From the NCBI GenBank assembly GCA_025359905.1, contig JANYDF010000114.1, forward strand, positions 110,077 to 174,076: a DNA stretch of 64,000 bases, written 5' to 3'. This DNA comes from Rhodospirillales bacterium. Lineage in GTDB: Bacteria; Pseudomonadota; Alphaproteobacteria; Acetobacterales; Acetobacteraceae. The position numbers were made by a program, and so were the translations under genes. The notes below the pieces were generated by a model. It did not search any database. It saw only the letters and a program-made list of their open reading frames with translations, and was not told the DNA's origin. Of the stretch, positions 27,108 through 39,295 are shown in pieces; positions within the stretch are counted from its first letter, which is position 1; each line of letters opens with the position of its first letter.

Positions 27108-27239
27108 TCAGAAGTGCTCGTCGAGGGTTGCCCAAGTCGCTTCCAGCATCGGCCTTTGCACGCGCGCCCAGGCGAGCATTTCGGCAATTTCAGCATCGCG
27201 CGCCTGCCCAGCGATCACGGCCAGATCGGCAATACGCAC
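27108..27239 (-). pseudogene. Possible C-terminal remnant of a DUF4160-like toxin
   Basis: A 43-residue frame from GTG at 27239 to TGA at 27108, ending seven bases before the antitoxin-like ATG. It reads RIADLAVIAGQARDAEIAEM then LAWARVQRPMLEATW and LDEHF. The end resembles the last helix of DUF4160 proteins (VQAWIE...ELLADWE type). A full DUF4160 is about 80-90 residues, so the first half is missing. The frame is the same as that of the amidase that stops at 27261, so it could also be a readthrough tail of that gene. Low confidence. Confidence 0.35.
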
Positions 27240-27260
27240 CAGCTCCTGAAACGTGGGCCC

Positions 27261-28754
27261 TCACGAAAACCCGAGGAACCCCGGCATCGCCGAAATCGGC
27301 CCCGCTTTACCCAGCGCCGCCACGTCCGGCACCGGGCGCGCGGTGCGGGGATCACCGGCCAATGCCTGCTCCAGCGCCGCCGCCACTTGCAGCACCAGCG
27401 CATCGCCGCCGCGCGGGCCGGTGATTTGCAGGCCGAACGGCAGGCCGTGGGCGTCGCGCCCGACCGGCAGGCTCAGCGCCGGATGGCCCGGCAGCGTCAC
27501 CGCGTAGACCAGCGCCAGCCAGTGGAAATAACTTTTCGTTGCCACACCATCGATTTGCGTCGGGTACAACTCCGACCACGGGCGCGGCGAGATGGTGACG
27601 GTGGGCGACAGCACCACGTCGTAATTCTGGAAGAAGTCCTGCCAGCGCCGGTACAGTGCGGTTTGCAGCGCCAGCGCGCGGGCCACGTCGGCGGCAGAGT
27701 AGCGCAGCCCTTCCTCGACATTGGCGCGCACGTTCGGCCCGACATCCTGCGGGCGGGCCGTCACCTTTTCCAGATGCGCGCCGAGGAAACTGGTGGCGCG
27801 CAGCACGGCGAACGCTTCGTCCGCACCCGCGCAATCCGGCGTGGTGAAATCAACCTGGCCGAACAGCCCGGCGAACAGGCCGGTCTTCTCGGTCAACGCC
27901 GCGCGCACAATGCTCTCGGTCGGCGCAAAGCCGAAATCCGGGGTGATCGCCACGCGCAACCGCGACAAGTCGGCCGGCGCCAGCGGGTGGAACTCGCTCG
28001 CACTCCGCACCTGACGGCCATGCACGCTGAACGCCAGCGGGTCGCGCACATCGTCGGACACCATGGCCGACAGCATCAGCGCCAAGTCGGGCACGTTGCG
28101 CGCCATCGGCCCGTTCACCGCCAGCGGCGACCAGCCGTGGCCGTGCTTTTCGGTGGCGACCAGACCCGGCGACGGGCGGAAGCCGACAATGCCGTTGAAC
28201 GCCGCCGGATTGCGCAGGCTGCCGCCCATGTCGCTGCCGCTGGCCAGCGGCACCATGCCGGTGGCCAGCGCCACCGCCGAACCGCCGGACGAACCAGCCG
28301 CCGAGCGCGACGGATCGAACGGATTGCCGGTCGCGCCATACACGGCGTTGCGGGTGTTGGCCCCGGCCCCGAACTCCGGCGTGTTGGTCTTGCCGAGCAC
28401 GATGGCCCCGGCTGCGCGCAGGCAGGCCACGCTGCGGTCGTCGATCTCCGGCACGTGGTGGGCAAAGATCGGGCTGCCGAAAGTGGTGCGCAGGCCTTCG
28501 GTTTCCTCCAGATCCTTGATGCCCACCGGCAGGCCGTGCAGCGCGCCGAGCGCGTCGCCGCGCATCACCGCCTGCTCGGCCTGCTTCGCGGTGGCGAGCG
28601 CGCGGCCGAAATCGCGCGCCACCATGGCGTTGACTGCGTGATCGACCGCCTCGATACGGGCGATGCAGCTTTCGGTGAGCTCCACCGGCGAGAGCCGCTT
28701 GGCGCCGATCAGGGCACGGGCATCGAGCGCGGTCAGGTCGCAGGGTTCGGTCAT
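27261..28754 (-). CDS. Amidase-signature family hydrolase
   Basis: Amidase of the Ser-cisSer-Lys class, 497 residues from the ATG at 28754. Catalytic Lys80 is in GLPVGIKDLEE, the cis-Ser in SAAGSSGGSAVALA (about residue 155) and the nucleophile Ser179 in SGSDMGGSLRNPA. The family includes aliphatic and aryl amidases, AtzF-like allophanate hydrolases and GatA; this protein lacks the gatB neighbourhood, so it is an amidase of unknown substrate rather than GatA. The frame extends upstream to 28850, but that part is proline/arginine-rich and unsupported. Confidence 0.9.
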   Translation of the reverse strand: MTEPCDLTALDARALIGAKRLSPVELTESCIARIEAVDHAVNAMVARDFGRALATAKQAEQAVMRGDALGALHGLPVGIKDLEETEGLRTTFGSPIFAHHVPEIDDRSVACLRAAGAIVLGKTNTPEFGAGANTRNAVYGATGNPFDPSRSAAGSSGGSAVALATGMVPLASGSDMGGSLRNPAAFNGIVGFRPSPGLVATEKHGHGWSPLAVNGPMARNVPDLALMLSAMVSDDVRDPLAFSVHGRQVRSASEFHPLAPADLSRLRVAITPDFGFAPTESIVRAALTEKTGLFAGLFGQVDFTTPDCAGADEAFAVLRATSFLGAHLEKVTARPQDVGPNVRANVEEGLRYSAADVARALALQTALYRRWQDFFQNYDVVLSPTVTISPRPWSELYPTQIDGVATKSYFHWLALVYAVTLPGHPALSLPVGRDAHGLPFGLQITGPRGGDALVLQVAAALEQALAGDPRTARPVPDVAALGKAGPISAMPGFLGFS

Positions 28755-29047
28755 GGGTGGCTCGTGCAATGGGTGACGCATTGCAGGCCATGGGCGAGGC
28801 GGGCGCAAGATGGTTGACGGGGACCCGGCTGGTAAGTTGCCATTACCCAATGACGAGAATCATCTTCGCCATCGTCTATGACGCTCAACAGCGGACAGCG
28901 CACCGGCGAATTGTTCGGTCAATGAAGCTAAATATGCCGTCATTGCCGGGCATGACCCGGCAATCTCTCAAGCCACGAAAAGCTGACGCCTGACAAAATC
29001 GACCGCCGGGTCAAGCCCGGCGATATCCAACCCGTTCTGCTAACTAC
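28755..29047. repeat. Spacer with dispersed palindromes, copies 2 and 3
   Basis: The roughly 290-base gap between ggt and the amidase holds two palindromes: ATTGCCGGG-CATGA-CCCGGCAAT at 28942-28964 and CGCCGGG-TCAAG-CCCGGCG at 29004-29022. The second shares its core and loop with the repeat at 9926-9946. No gene is visible in the gap. Confidence 0.65.
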
Positions 29048-30646
29048 TCAATACCCCAACGCCATCCCATCCTTGCGCGGATCGGACCCGCCGATCAGCA
29101 CCCCGCGCTGGCGGTCGATCAGGATCGCCTGCCCGCCGCCGTGCGGACGGTCGATACGGTCCACCAAGTGGCCCAGGCGCGACAACTGATCGATCAGCGC
29201 GACGGGCACGCCGCGTTCGGCTTCCACTCGGCCGGCAAACGGCATCACGCGCGGCAGGTCGATGGCTTCCTGCACGTCCAGCCCGTAGTCGAAGTGATTG
29301 GCCAGGAACCAGGTTTGCCCCATCGGCTGATAATGCCCGCCCATCACGCCGTAGCTCAGCACCGCTTCGCCGTCCTTGGTGACCATGCCGGGGATGATGG
29401 TGTGCATCGGGCGCTTGAACGAGGCGATGCAGTTCGGATGGCCCCGCTGGAGGCGGAAACCCAGGCCGCGATTATGCAGCATGACGCCCGACTTCTCGGC
29501 CAGAATGCCGCTGCCGAAGCTTTCGAACAGCGAGTTGATGAAGCTGACCGCGTTGCCGTCGCGGTCCACCACCGTCAGGTACACAGTGTCCTTGTGGCGC
29601 GGCAGTTCCGCCTCGCCGGCGCGCGGCAGGTCACGCAGCGCCACATCGTCGCGGATCAGCCGACGCAGGCCGTCCAGATATTCCGGGCTGGTCAGATGCG
29701 CCACCGGCACCTCAGTTTGCAGCGGATCGGCCAGGAAGGCGTCGCGGTCGCGGTAAACCATGCGGGCGGCTTCCAGATGGCGGTGATAGCGCGTCACCCC
29801 CATCGCACCGTCGGGTGCCGGGTCCCAGCCGCCGACGATGCCGAGCAGCATCAGCACCAGCAGTCCCGAGCCGTTCGGCGGGCACTGCCACACATCGTAG
29901 CCGCGATACTTGGTGTGAATCGGTTCGACGAAATGCGCTGCGGTGCGGGCGGCGGCGAAGTCCGCCTCGGTGTGCAGACCGCCACGGGCGCGCAGAGTGG
30001 CCACCATATCGGCGGCAATCGGCCCCTCGTAGAACGCCGCCGCGCCGCCGCTGGCAATCGCCTTCAGCGTTTCGGCCAGTTGCGGCTGTACAAAGCGGTC
30101 ACCGGCCACTGGGGCCTTGCCGCCGGGGAGGAATTTTGCAGCACCACTGGCCTTCAGCTTCTCGACCACATGCGCCCAGTCCATCGCCACGCGCGGGGTG
30201 ACGATGAAGCCTTCCTCGGCAAAGCGGATCGCCGGTTGCAGCAATTCGCGCAGGCTGCGGGTGCCGTGCGCCGACAGCAGCGTCTCCCACGCCGAGACCG
30301 CGCCCGGCACCGTGACGGCGTGCGGCGAGATATTGGACAGCGCGGTGATGCCCTGCGACTCGAAATAGTCGATGCTGGCCCCGGCCGGGGCGCGGCCCGA
30401 GCCATTCAGCGCGATAACCTTGTTTGTGCCGGCGGGGGCATACAGACAAAAACAGTCGCCGCCGATGCCGGTGGATTGCGGTTCCACCACGCACTGCACC
30501 GCCACCGCCGCAATCGCCGCGTCCATCGCGTTGCCGCCAGCGCGCAGCACATCCAGCGCGGTCAGCGTCGCGGCGGGCACCGAGGTCGCCGCCATGCCGT
30601 TGGCTGCATAGGCCGGGCTGCGGCCCGGCAGGTGGAAGTCGCGCAT
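29048..30646 (-). CDS. Gamma-glutamyltransferase-family protein
   Basis: Ntn-hydrolase of the gamma-glutamyltransferase family, 532 residues. Family features are GMAATSVPAATLTALDVL at the start, GGNAMDAAIAA, QSTGIGGDCF, and the autoprocessing site: Thr354 in KDTVYLTVVDRDGNAVSF is in the place of the nucleophile Thr. The oxyanion-type motif GVMGGHYQPMGQ is also present. I see no N-terminal signal peptide, whereas classical Ggt is periplasmic, so it may be a cytoplasmic member with another acyl substrate. It is divergent from csaA. Confidence 0.88.
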   Translation of the reverse strand: MRDFHLPGRSPAYAANGMAATSVPAATLTALDVLRAGGNAMDAAIAAVAVQCVVEPQSTGIGGDCFCLYAPAGTNKVIALNGSGRAPAGASIDYFESQGITALSNISPHAVTVPGAVSAWETLLSAHGTRSLRELLQPAIRFAEEGFIVTPRVAMDWAHVVEKLKASGAAKFLPGGKAPVAGDRFVQPQLAETLKAIASGGAAAFYEGPIAADMVATLRARGGLHTEADFAAARTAAHFVEPIHTKYRGYDVWQCPPNGSGLLVLMLLGIVGGWDPAPDGAMGVTRYHRHLEAARMVYRDRDAFLADPLQTEVPVAHLTSPEYLDGLRRLIRDDVALRDLPRAGEAELPRHKDTVYLTVVDRDGNAVSFINSLFESFGSGILAEKSGVMLHNRGLGFRLQRGHPNCIASFKRPMHTIIPGMVTKDGEAVLSYGVMGGHYQPMGQTWFLANHFDYGLDVQEAIDLPRVMPFAGRVEAERGVPVALIDQLSRLGHLVDRIDRPHGGGQAILIDRQRGVLIGGSDPRKDGMALGY

Positions 30647-30647
30647 G

Positions 30648-30675
30648 TGTCACCCTCGCCCGATCTCTGGTGACA
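30648..30675. promoter_or_regulatory. Inverted repeat next to the ggt-family start
   Basis: TGTCACC (30648-30654) and GGTGACA (30669-30675), 14 bases apart, lie in the 113-base divergent space between the ggt-family gene and csaA. A regulator site is possible; no candidate regulator is adjacent. Confidence 0.35.
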
Positions 30676-30759
30676 ACTTGCTGGCACGCCCGCCCCCCAT
30701 TGGCAACTGGGCGGCTTCGCAGGAAACTGCGCGGCTTAACCGCAGAGGGACTCCGTCCC

Positions 30760-31092
30760 GTGGCCACCATTGAAGACTTCGACAAGCTGGACATTCGGGC
30801 CGGGCGCATCGTGGACGCCAAGGCGTTCCCCGAGGCGCGCAAACCGGCGTTCAAGCTGTGGATCGACTTCGGCGAGGAGCTCGGCACCAAACAGTCCTCG
30901 GCGCAGATCAACGTGCATTACCGGTTGGACCAGTTGATCGGGCGGCAGGTGCTGGCAGTGGTGAATTTCCCGCCGCGCAAGATCGGCAGCTTCGTCAGCG
31001 AGGTGCTGACGCTGGGCGTGCCGGACGAAGACGGCGCGGTCGTGTTGATAAAACCGGACTTTCAAGTTCCGAACGGGGGGCGTTTGTTCTGA
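30760..31092 (+). CDS. csaA: CsaA-type tRNA-binding domain protein
   Basis: A 110-residue stand-alone tRNA-binding (OB-fold) protein, the same length as B. subtilis CsaA, which has been described as having export-related chaperone activity. It begins with GTG at 30760 ([20 protein letters not shown]). The family motif [19 protein letters not shown] and [19 protein letters not shown] are present, with VPNGGRLF at the C-terminus. The longer open frame upstream is not homologous. Its stop shares one base with the start of the next gene (TGATG), so the two are translationally coupled. Confidence 0.9.
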   Translation: MATIEDFDKLDIRAGRIVDAKAFPEARKPAFKLWIDFGEELGTKQSSAQINVHYRLDQLIGRQVLAVVNFPPRKIGSFVSEVLTLGVPDEDGAVVLIKPDFQVPNGGRLF

Positions 31093-31571
31093 TGGCCACG
31101 CATTATTACACGGTCACCTGGGACCAGTTACACCGCGACGCCCGCGCCTTGGCTTGGCGGCTGATGCCGCTGCGCCCGTTGACCGGCATCGTAGCGATCA
31201 CCCGCGGCGGGCTGATCCCGGCGGCAATTATCGCTCGCGAACTCGACGTGCGGCTGATCGAAAGCGTGTCCATCGTGACGTATGACGAGGAACACAAAGG
31301 CGAGCCGCGCGTGACCAAAGCCCCGTCGGCGGCGGGCGACGGCGAAGGCTTTCTGATCGTCGACGATTTGGTGGACACCGGCACCACCGCCCGCGTGGTG
31401 CGCGCATTGTTGCCGAAGGCGCATTTTGCCTGCGTCTACGCCAAGCCGCTCGGCAAGGAACTGGTCGACAGTTTCGTCACCGAGGTTTCGCAGGACACCT
31501 GGATTTTGTTCCCGTGGGACACCGAGCCGCAGTTCTCGGTGCCGCTGGCCAAGCGCCCGCCGGTGACCTGA
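31092..31571 (+). CDS. gpt: Xanthine/guanine phosphoribosyltransferase
   Basis: Purine salvage enzyme that makes XMP or GMP from the base and PRPP. The 159-residue protein resembles E. coli Gpt (152). It has [19 protein letters not shown] at the start, [19 protein letters not shown], and the PRPP-binding motif [17 protein letters not shown]. The C-terminus has [12 protein letters not shown], the Gpt hallmark. It overlaps the csaA stop by one base. Confidence 0.92.
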   Translation: MATHYYTVTWDQLHRDARALAWRLMPLRPLTGIVAITRGGLIPAAIIARELDVRLIESVSIVTYDEEHKGEPRVTKAPSAAGDGEGFLIVDDLVDTGTTARVVRALLPKAHFACVYAKPLGKELVDSFVTEVSQDTWILFPWDTEPQFSVPLAKRPPVT

Positions 31572-31690
31572 CTGGCGCGCGGAAACTAAGCAAAGCGCGC
31601 GATCTGGGCGTTGCAGGCAAAGCGTAGTAGACCACCTTTAACAGGTATGCCCGCGCGTACGGAACGAAGCGGGTCAATGGGGAGAGAACG

Positions 31691-32911
31691 ATGCAAAACG
31701 CCCGACGTTCGCTGCTGGCCGCCGCTGTGCTGGCCGCGCTGACCGCCACCCTGCCACTGACCGCACGCGCCGCCGACCCGATCAAAGTGGGCCTCAGCGG
31801 CCCGTTCACCGGCGGGTCCGCCTCGATGGGCGTGTCCATGCGCGATGGGGTCAAGCTTGCGGTCACTGAGATCAACAAAGCCGGCGGCGTGCTGGGCCGG
31901 CCAATCCAATTGGTTGAGCGCGACGATGAGGCGCGCAATGAACTGGGCGTGCAGATCGCCCAGGAACTGATCAACAAGGAACAGGTCGCGGCCACGCTGG
32001 GCTACATCAACACCGGCGTTGCCCTGGCCAGCCAGCGCTTTTACCAGGAAGCCGAAATTCCGGTGCTGAACAACGTCGCCACCGGCACCATCGTCAGCCA
32101 TCAGTTCGAGCCCGGCAAAGCCGAGCATAACTATATTTTCCGCACCTCGGCGAACGACGCTATCCAGTCCAGCATGATCGCCGAAGAAGCGGTGGTGCGG
32201 CAGGGCTTCAAGGCCCCGGCGATCCTGGCCGATAGCACCAACTACGGCCAGCTTGGCCGCAAGGATCTCGTCGCGGCGCTGGACAAGCGCGGCATGAAGC
32301 CGGTTGCTGAAGAGAAATTCAACGTCGGCGACACCGACATGACCGCGCAGCTGCTCAAGGCCAAGCAAGCCGGGGCGGATGTGATCCTGACCTACGCCAT
32401 CGGTCCGGAACTGGCGCAGATTGCCAACGGCATGGCCAAGCTGGGCTGGAAGCTGCCGATGATTGGTAGCTGGACGCTGTCGATGGCGACGTTCATCGAC
32501 AATGCGGGGCCGAACGGCGACGGCGCGATGATGCCGCAGACCTTTATCCAGTTGCCGAGCACGCCGAAGCGCAAAGCTTTTATCGAGGCGTATCAGGCCG
32601 CCTACAAAATCGACCGCATCGCCAGCCCGGTTTCGGCCGCGCAGGGCTATGACAGCGTGTATCTGCTGGCTGCCGCCATCACCCAGGCGGGCGGCACCGA
32701 GGGCGACAAAATTCGCGCCGCGCTGGAAGATCTGAAAGGCAAGGTTGAAGGCGTGGTGACCACCTACGATCATCCGTTCACGCCGACCGACCATGAGGCG
32801 ATCAGCGGCAATATTCCGGTGTTCGGGTTGGTGAAGGCCGGCCGCGTGGTGCCGGCGCATCCCGAGGATCTGGAAGGCGACAAGGCGCTGCGCGTCAAGA
32901 CCAGCGGCTAA
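31691..32911 (+). CDS. livK: Branched-chain amino-acid-type ABC transporter, binding protein
   Basis: Periplasmic substrate-binding protein of a HAAT-family ABC transporter, 406 residues. The signal peptide ends ARAA (residues 1 to about 26) and the mature part starts PIKVGLSGPFTGGSASMGVSM. A type I periplasmic fold continues with LVERDDEARNELGVQIAQEL and YGQLGRKDLVAAL. It begins with a GGGGAGAGAACG ribosome site. The operon follows: permease, fused permease-ATPase, ATPase. The family binds leucine-type amino acids but also urea, amides and aromatic acids, so the substrate is uncertain. Confidence 0.9.
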   Translation: MQNARRSLLAAAVLAALTATLPLTARAADPIKVGLSGPFTGGSASMGVSMRDGVKLAVTEINKAGGVLGRPIQLVERDDEARNELGVQIAQELINKEQVAATLGYINTGVALASQRFYQEAEIPVLNNVATGTIVSHQFEPGKAEHNYIFRTSANDAIQSSMIAEEAVVRQGFKAPAILADSTNYGQLGRKDLVAALDKRGMKPVAEEKFNVGDTDMTAQLLKAKQAGADVILTYAIGPELAQIANGMAKLGWKLPMIGSWTLSMATFIDNAGPNGDGAMMPQTFIQLPSTPKRKAFIEAYQAAYKIDRIASPVSAAQGYDSVYLLAAAITQAGGTEGDKIRAALEDLKGKVEGVVTTYDHPFTPTDHEAISGNIPVFGLVKAGRVVPAHPEDLEGDKALRVKTSG

Positions 32912-32963
32912 GGCGGCCGGGCGGTCCGTAGCGGGCCGCCCCTCATTGCGCGACGGAGCCTGT

Positions 32964-33836
32964 ATGCAAATCCTGGCACAGCTAATCGTCAGCGGCATCG
33001 CCGTTGGCATGATCTACGGTGTGATCGCGTTCGGTTATCAGTTGACCTTCGCCACCTCGAAGACATTGAACTTTGGCCAGGGCGAAGCGTTGATGCTTGG
33101 CTCTCTCGTTGGCTGGTCGCTGGTGGCGTACACCGGCTACCTGATCATGCTGCCGGTGGTGCTGGCGTTCGGGCTGCTGCAAGGCGCCGTGGTGGAACGC
33201 CTCGGCGTGCGGCAGGCGATCAAGACTAAGTCCGAAGCGGGCTGGATCATGGCGACCATTGCGCTGGGCATCATCTTTCGCAATCTGGCGGAGAATATCT
33301 GGGGCCGCGATGCGCTGAAATTCCCCTCGCCGCTGCCGGAAGCGCCGCTGTCGTTCATGGGCGTCAATGTGCTGCCGATGGAACTGGTCATCGTGGTCGG
33401 CGCGCTGGCGATGATGCTGGCGGTGGAAGTGTTCAACCGCCGCTCGATCTATGGCCGCGCCTTCGTCGCCACCGCAGGCGACCGCGATGCGGCCGGGCTG
33501 GTTGGCGTCAATACCTCGCTGGTGATTACCTTCTCCTACGCCATGTCGTCGATGGCGGCCGCTTTCGCCGGTGTGTTGATCGCGCCCGTAACACTGACCG
33601 GCGCGTCGATGGGCGGCGTGCTGGGCTTGAAGGGCTTCGCGGTGGCGATCATCGGCGGGCTATCCAGCGGCTTTGGCGTGGTGGTCGGCGGGCTGATCTT
33701 GGGCATCACCGAGAATCTGACGGGGTTTTATCTGTCCACTGGTTACAAGGATGTGCCGGGATTGCTGCTGCTGCTGCTGGTGCTGTCGCTGAAACCCTCC
33801 GGGTTGTTCGGCAAAGCCGCAATCAAGAAGGTTTAG
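32964..33836 (+). CDS. livH: Branched-chain amino-acid-type ABC transporter permease (LivH)
   Basis: First inner-membrane permease, 290 residues from the ATG at 32964. It has about eight hydrophobic helices with the family segments LIVSGIAVGMIYGVIAFGYQL, TLNFGQGEALMLG and GGVLGLKGFAVAIIGGLSSG. The last is the EAA-like cytoplasmic loop that contacts the ATPases. Its stop is four bases before the next gene's ATG. Confidence 0.92.
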   Translation: MQILAQLIVSGIAVGMIYGVIAFGYQLTFATSKTLNFGQGEALMLGSLVGWSLVAYTGYLIMLPVVLAFGLLQGAVVERLGVRQAIKTKSEAGWIMATIALGIIFRNLAENIWGRDALKFPSPLPEAPLSFMGVNVLPMELVIVVGALAMMLAVEVFNRRSIYGRAFVATAGDRDAAGLVGVNTSLVITFSYAMSSMAAAFAGVLIAPVTLTGASMGGVLGLKGFAVAIIGGLSSGFGVVVGGLILGITENLTGFYLSTGYKDVPGLLLLLLVLSLKPSGLFGKAAIKKV

Positions 33837-33840
33837 GGCG

Positions 33841-35805
33841 ATGCTGAACAGCAGCCTGAAAGCCTTGGCGCTAGCGGCCCTCGCGGTGTTCCCATTCGCG
33901 ATCAGCAGCCCGTATTACCTGCACTTGCTCGTCGTCATCATGATCTATTCGGTGGTGACGCTCGGGCTCGACGTGGTGTTTGGCTACACCGGTGAGGTTT
34001 CGGTGGGCCATGCAGCGCTGTTCGGCATTGGCGCTTATACGGCGGGTGTGCTGGCGGACAGCCTGGGCATCAATTTCTGGTGGGCGCTGCCGGCTGGGGT
34101 TATCGTCGCTGCCGGGTTCGGCGCGCTGCTGGCCCTGCCCGCCCTGCGTGTCACCGGCCCGTACTTGGCGATGGTAACGCTGGCATTCGGCACCATCGTA
34201 CAAATTCTGATTAATGAAATGACCTTCCTCACCGAAGGCCCGCTCGGCATCGCGCTGAAGCGTCCGCTGGTGTTCGACTGGCGGCCATTCGCCGATGTGC
34301 TGCCATTCTTGAAAATGCCCGCCAAGAAAATGGCCGACGTGCAGTTCTACTACATTGTCGTCATTGCCCTGGTGCTGACGCTGCTCGTGGTCAGCCGTCT
34401 GCTCGCTTCGCGCTTCGGCCGGGCGTTCGAGGCGCTGCGCGACAGCCCGATCGCCTGCGACTGCATGGGCGTGTCGGTCTACAAACACAAAGTGCTGGCC
34501 TTCGTGATCAGCGCGGGCTTCGCCGGATTGGGCGGCGTGCTGTTCGCCTATTCCGAGCTGTACATCGCGCCAAACAACTTCGGCTTCGACCTGTCGATCA
34601 CCTTCCTGCTGGCCGTCACGATGGGCGGGCGCAAGTCGCGCGCCGGCCCGATCATCGGCGCCGCCGTTGTGGTGTTCCTGCCGAATCTGCTGGCCGACAT
34701 TCAACTATTCCGTATCGCGGCGGGCATCGTGGCCGCCGTGGCGGTAGCGGGTGGTGCGGTGCACATGTTCCGCAAACCGGAGGAGCGGGGGCGCATCGCC
34801 ATTCCGGTGGCGCTGTGCGTCGCGTTCTTCGTGTTCGCGCTGTACCTGGAACGCATCACCGACTACAAACTCACCATCTTCGGCCTGATGATCCTGTTCG
34901 TGGTCTACTATTTGCCCGATGGCATCTACGGTTTCGTGCGGCAAATCCTGCCGTCGCAGCGGCTGAAGCACGGCATCGCAGGCAACGAAGCCGCCGCCTG
35001 GGCAAGTGCGGCACCCGCCACCGGCGGCGAAGCGCTGCTTGAAGTGCAGCAGATCGTCATGCAATTCGGCGGCTTGAAGGCGCTCGACCGGGTGGATCTG
35101 TCGATCCGCGCGGGCACCGTGCACGGGCTGATCGGCCCGAATGGCTCCGGCAAAAGCACCATGATGAACGTACTGACTGGCATCTACACGCCGACGGCGG
35201 GCAGCGTGGTGTTCCTCGGCAGCCCGGTCGGCGGGCACACGCCGTCCGACATCGCCGGGCGCGGCATCGCGCGCACCTTCCAAAACGTGCAGTTGTTCGC
35301 TGAGTTGACGCTGCTGGAAAACGTCATGGTCGGGCTGCATCATACCTACAAGGGCGGCATGGCCGGGGCTGCGCTGTGCAGCCCGCGCGAACGGCGTGAG
35401 GAACTGGCCGCGCGCACCCGCGCCGCTGGATTGCTGCGGTTCGTCGGGTTGGACGGCGCCGCCCACGAAGAAGCCCGCAACCTGCCGTACGGCAAGCAGC
35501 GCCTACTGGAAATCGCCCGCGCGCTGGCGCTCGACCCCAAATTGCTGCTGCTCGATGAACCCGCCGCCGGTCTTACCGCGCCAGACATTCAAGACCTGAT
35601 GCGGATCATCCGCAAAATCCGTGACCATGGCATCACCATGGTGCTGATCGAACATCACATGGATGTGGTGATGAGCGTGTGCGACACCGTCAGCGTGCTG
35701 GATTTCGGCCAGAAGATTGCCGAGGGCACACCGGGCGAAGTGCAGCGCGACGAGAAAGTGCTCAGCGCCTATCTTGGTGGCAGCCATGCCACGGTGGCGG
35801 CCTGA
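33841..35805 (+). CDS. Fused LivM permease and LivG ATPase
   Basis: A 654-residue fusion of the second permease and the first ATPase. Residues 1 to about 310 are LivM-like (VVTLGLDVVFGYTGEVSVGHA, LPALRVTGPYLAMVTLAFG, DSPIACDCMGVSVYKHK). About 310-390 adds further hydrophobic helices and a linker. From about 400 comes a complete ABC ATPase with Walker A GPNGSGKST (432-440), TFQNVQLFAELTLLENVMVG, the degenerate signature LPYGKQRLLEIARAL, Walker B LLLLDEPAAGL and switch EHHMDVVM. In most genomes livM and livG are separate. There is no internal stop, so one polypeptide is expected. Confidence 0.93.
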   Translation: MLNSSLKALALAALAVFPFAISSPYYLHLLVVIMIYSVVTLGLDVVFGYTGEVSVGHAALFGIGAYTAGVLADSLGINFWWALPAGVIVAAGFGALLALPALRVTGPYLAMVTLAFGTIVQILINEMTFLTEGPLGIALKRPLVFDWRPFADVLPFLKMPAKKMADVQFYYIVVIALVLTLLVVSRLLASRFGRAFEALRDSPIACDCMGVSVYKHKVLAFVISAGFAGLGGVLFAYSELYIAPNNFGFDLSITFLLAVTMGGRKSRAGPIIGAAVVVFLPNLLADIQLFRIAAGIVAAVAVAGGAVHMFRKPEERGRIAIPVALCVAFFVFALYLERITDYKLTIFGLMILFVVYYLPDGIYGFVRQILPSQRLKHGIAGNEAAAWASAAPATGGEALLEVQQIVMQFGGLKALDRVDLSIRAGTVHGLIGPNGSGKSTMMNVLTGIYTPTAGSVVFLGSPVGGHTPSDIAGRGIARTFQNVQLFAELTLLENVMVGLHHTYKGGMAGAALCSPRERREELAARTRAAGLLRFVGLDGAAHEEARNLPYGKQRLLEIARALALDPKLLLLDEPAAGLTAPDIQDLMRIIRKIRDHGITMVLIEHHMDVVMSVCDTVSVLDFGQKIAEGTPGEVQRDEKVLSAYLGGSHATVAA

Positions 35806-35806
35806 C

Positions 35807-36529
35807 ATGCTGATTGTGCAAGGATTGGTGGCGGGATACGGCCGGGTGAAGGTGCTGCACGGCATTTCGCTGGAAGTCGCCGAGGGCCAGTTGGTGACGC
35901 TGATCGGCTCAAACGGCGCCGGCAAGACCACCACGCTGCGGGCGTTGTCGGGCATGATCAAGCCCGAGGCGGGGAAGATCACGCTGGCCGGGGCCGATAT
36001 TACCGGTCTGCCGAGTTTCCAGATCACCAAACGCGGTCTGGCGCATTCGCCGGAAGGCCGCCGGGTGTTCGCCAACCTGCCGGTCGCCGACAATCTGCTG
36101 CTCGGCGCGTTCACGCGCCTCACCGGCAGCCGCCCGAAAGGCGATGTGCTGCGTGACCGTGACCGGATGTACGAGCTATTCCCCCGCCTCGCCGAGCGCC
36201 GCGCGCAATATGCCGGCACGCTGTCCGGCGGCGAACAGCAAATGCTGGCGATGGCGCGCGCCTTGATGCTGAACCCGCAAGTACTGCTGCTCGACGAACC
36301 CAGCATGGGTCTGGCGCCGAAACTGGTCGAGGAAGTGTTTGTGATCATCGCACGCCTGAAGCGCGAGCGGGTGACGATGCTGCTCGTCGAACAATTCGCC
36401 GCCGCCGCACTCGATGTCGCGGATTTCGGCTATGTGATGGAAAACGGCCGTCTGAGTGTATCGGGCCCGGCCGCGGCGTTGAAAACCGACCCCGCCGTGC
36501 GCGCCGCCTATCTGGGTGCCGCACACTAG
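35807..36529 (+). CDS. livF: Branched-chain amino-acid-type ABC transporter ATPase (LivF)
   Basis: Second ATPase, 240 residues from the ATG at 35807, one base after the fusion gene's stop. Walker A is GSNGAGKTT, the signature LSGGEQQMLAMARAL, Walker B VLLLDEPSMGL, and VEQFAAAAL carries the switch position, where the usual His is Gln-Phe in this family. LAHSPEGRRVFANLPVADNL is typical of LivF. It pairs with the LivG domain of the preceding fusion to energise the two permeases. Confidence 0.93.
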   Translation: MLIVQGLVAGYGRVKVLHGISLEVAEGQLVTLIGSNGAGKTTTLRALSGMIKPEAGKITLAGADITGLPSFQITKRGLAHSPEGRRVFANLPVADNLLLGAFTRLTGSRPKGDVLRDRDRMYELFPRLAERRAQYAGTLSGGEQQMLAMARALMLNPQVLLLDEPSMGLAPKLVEEVFVIIARLKRERVTMLLVEQFAAAALDVADFGYVMENGRLSVSGPAAALKTDPAVRAAYLGAAH

Positions 36530-39182
<2,653 letters not shown>

Positions 39183-39193
39183 TCCGGACCAAA

Positions 39194-39223
39194 CGTCACC
39201 CGGCGCGGTTGCGCCGGGTGACG
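39194..39223 (+). terminator. 13-bp hairpin terminator after katG
   Basis: CGTCACCCGGCGC (39194-39206) and GCGCCGGGTGACG (39211-39223) form a perfect stem with a GGTT loop, 11 bases after the katG stop. Only a weak T-rich tail (TGTCTTG) follows. Confidence 0.75.
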
Positions 39224-39295
39224 TGTCTTGCCCAGCCCACAGCCGCGCATGGCTGAACCGGTCAGACTGATCGCGCGAGGAGTTTTCGCTGCACC

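Noticed and set aside
27101-27196. Upstream extension of the DUF2442/HTH frame to 27196
   Set aside because: It overlaps the toxin-like remnant and is basic and non-homologous; the ATG at 27100 has a good ribosome site.
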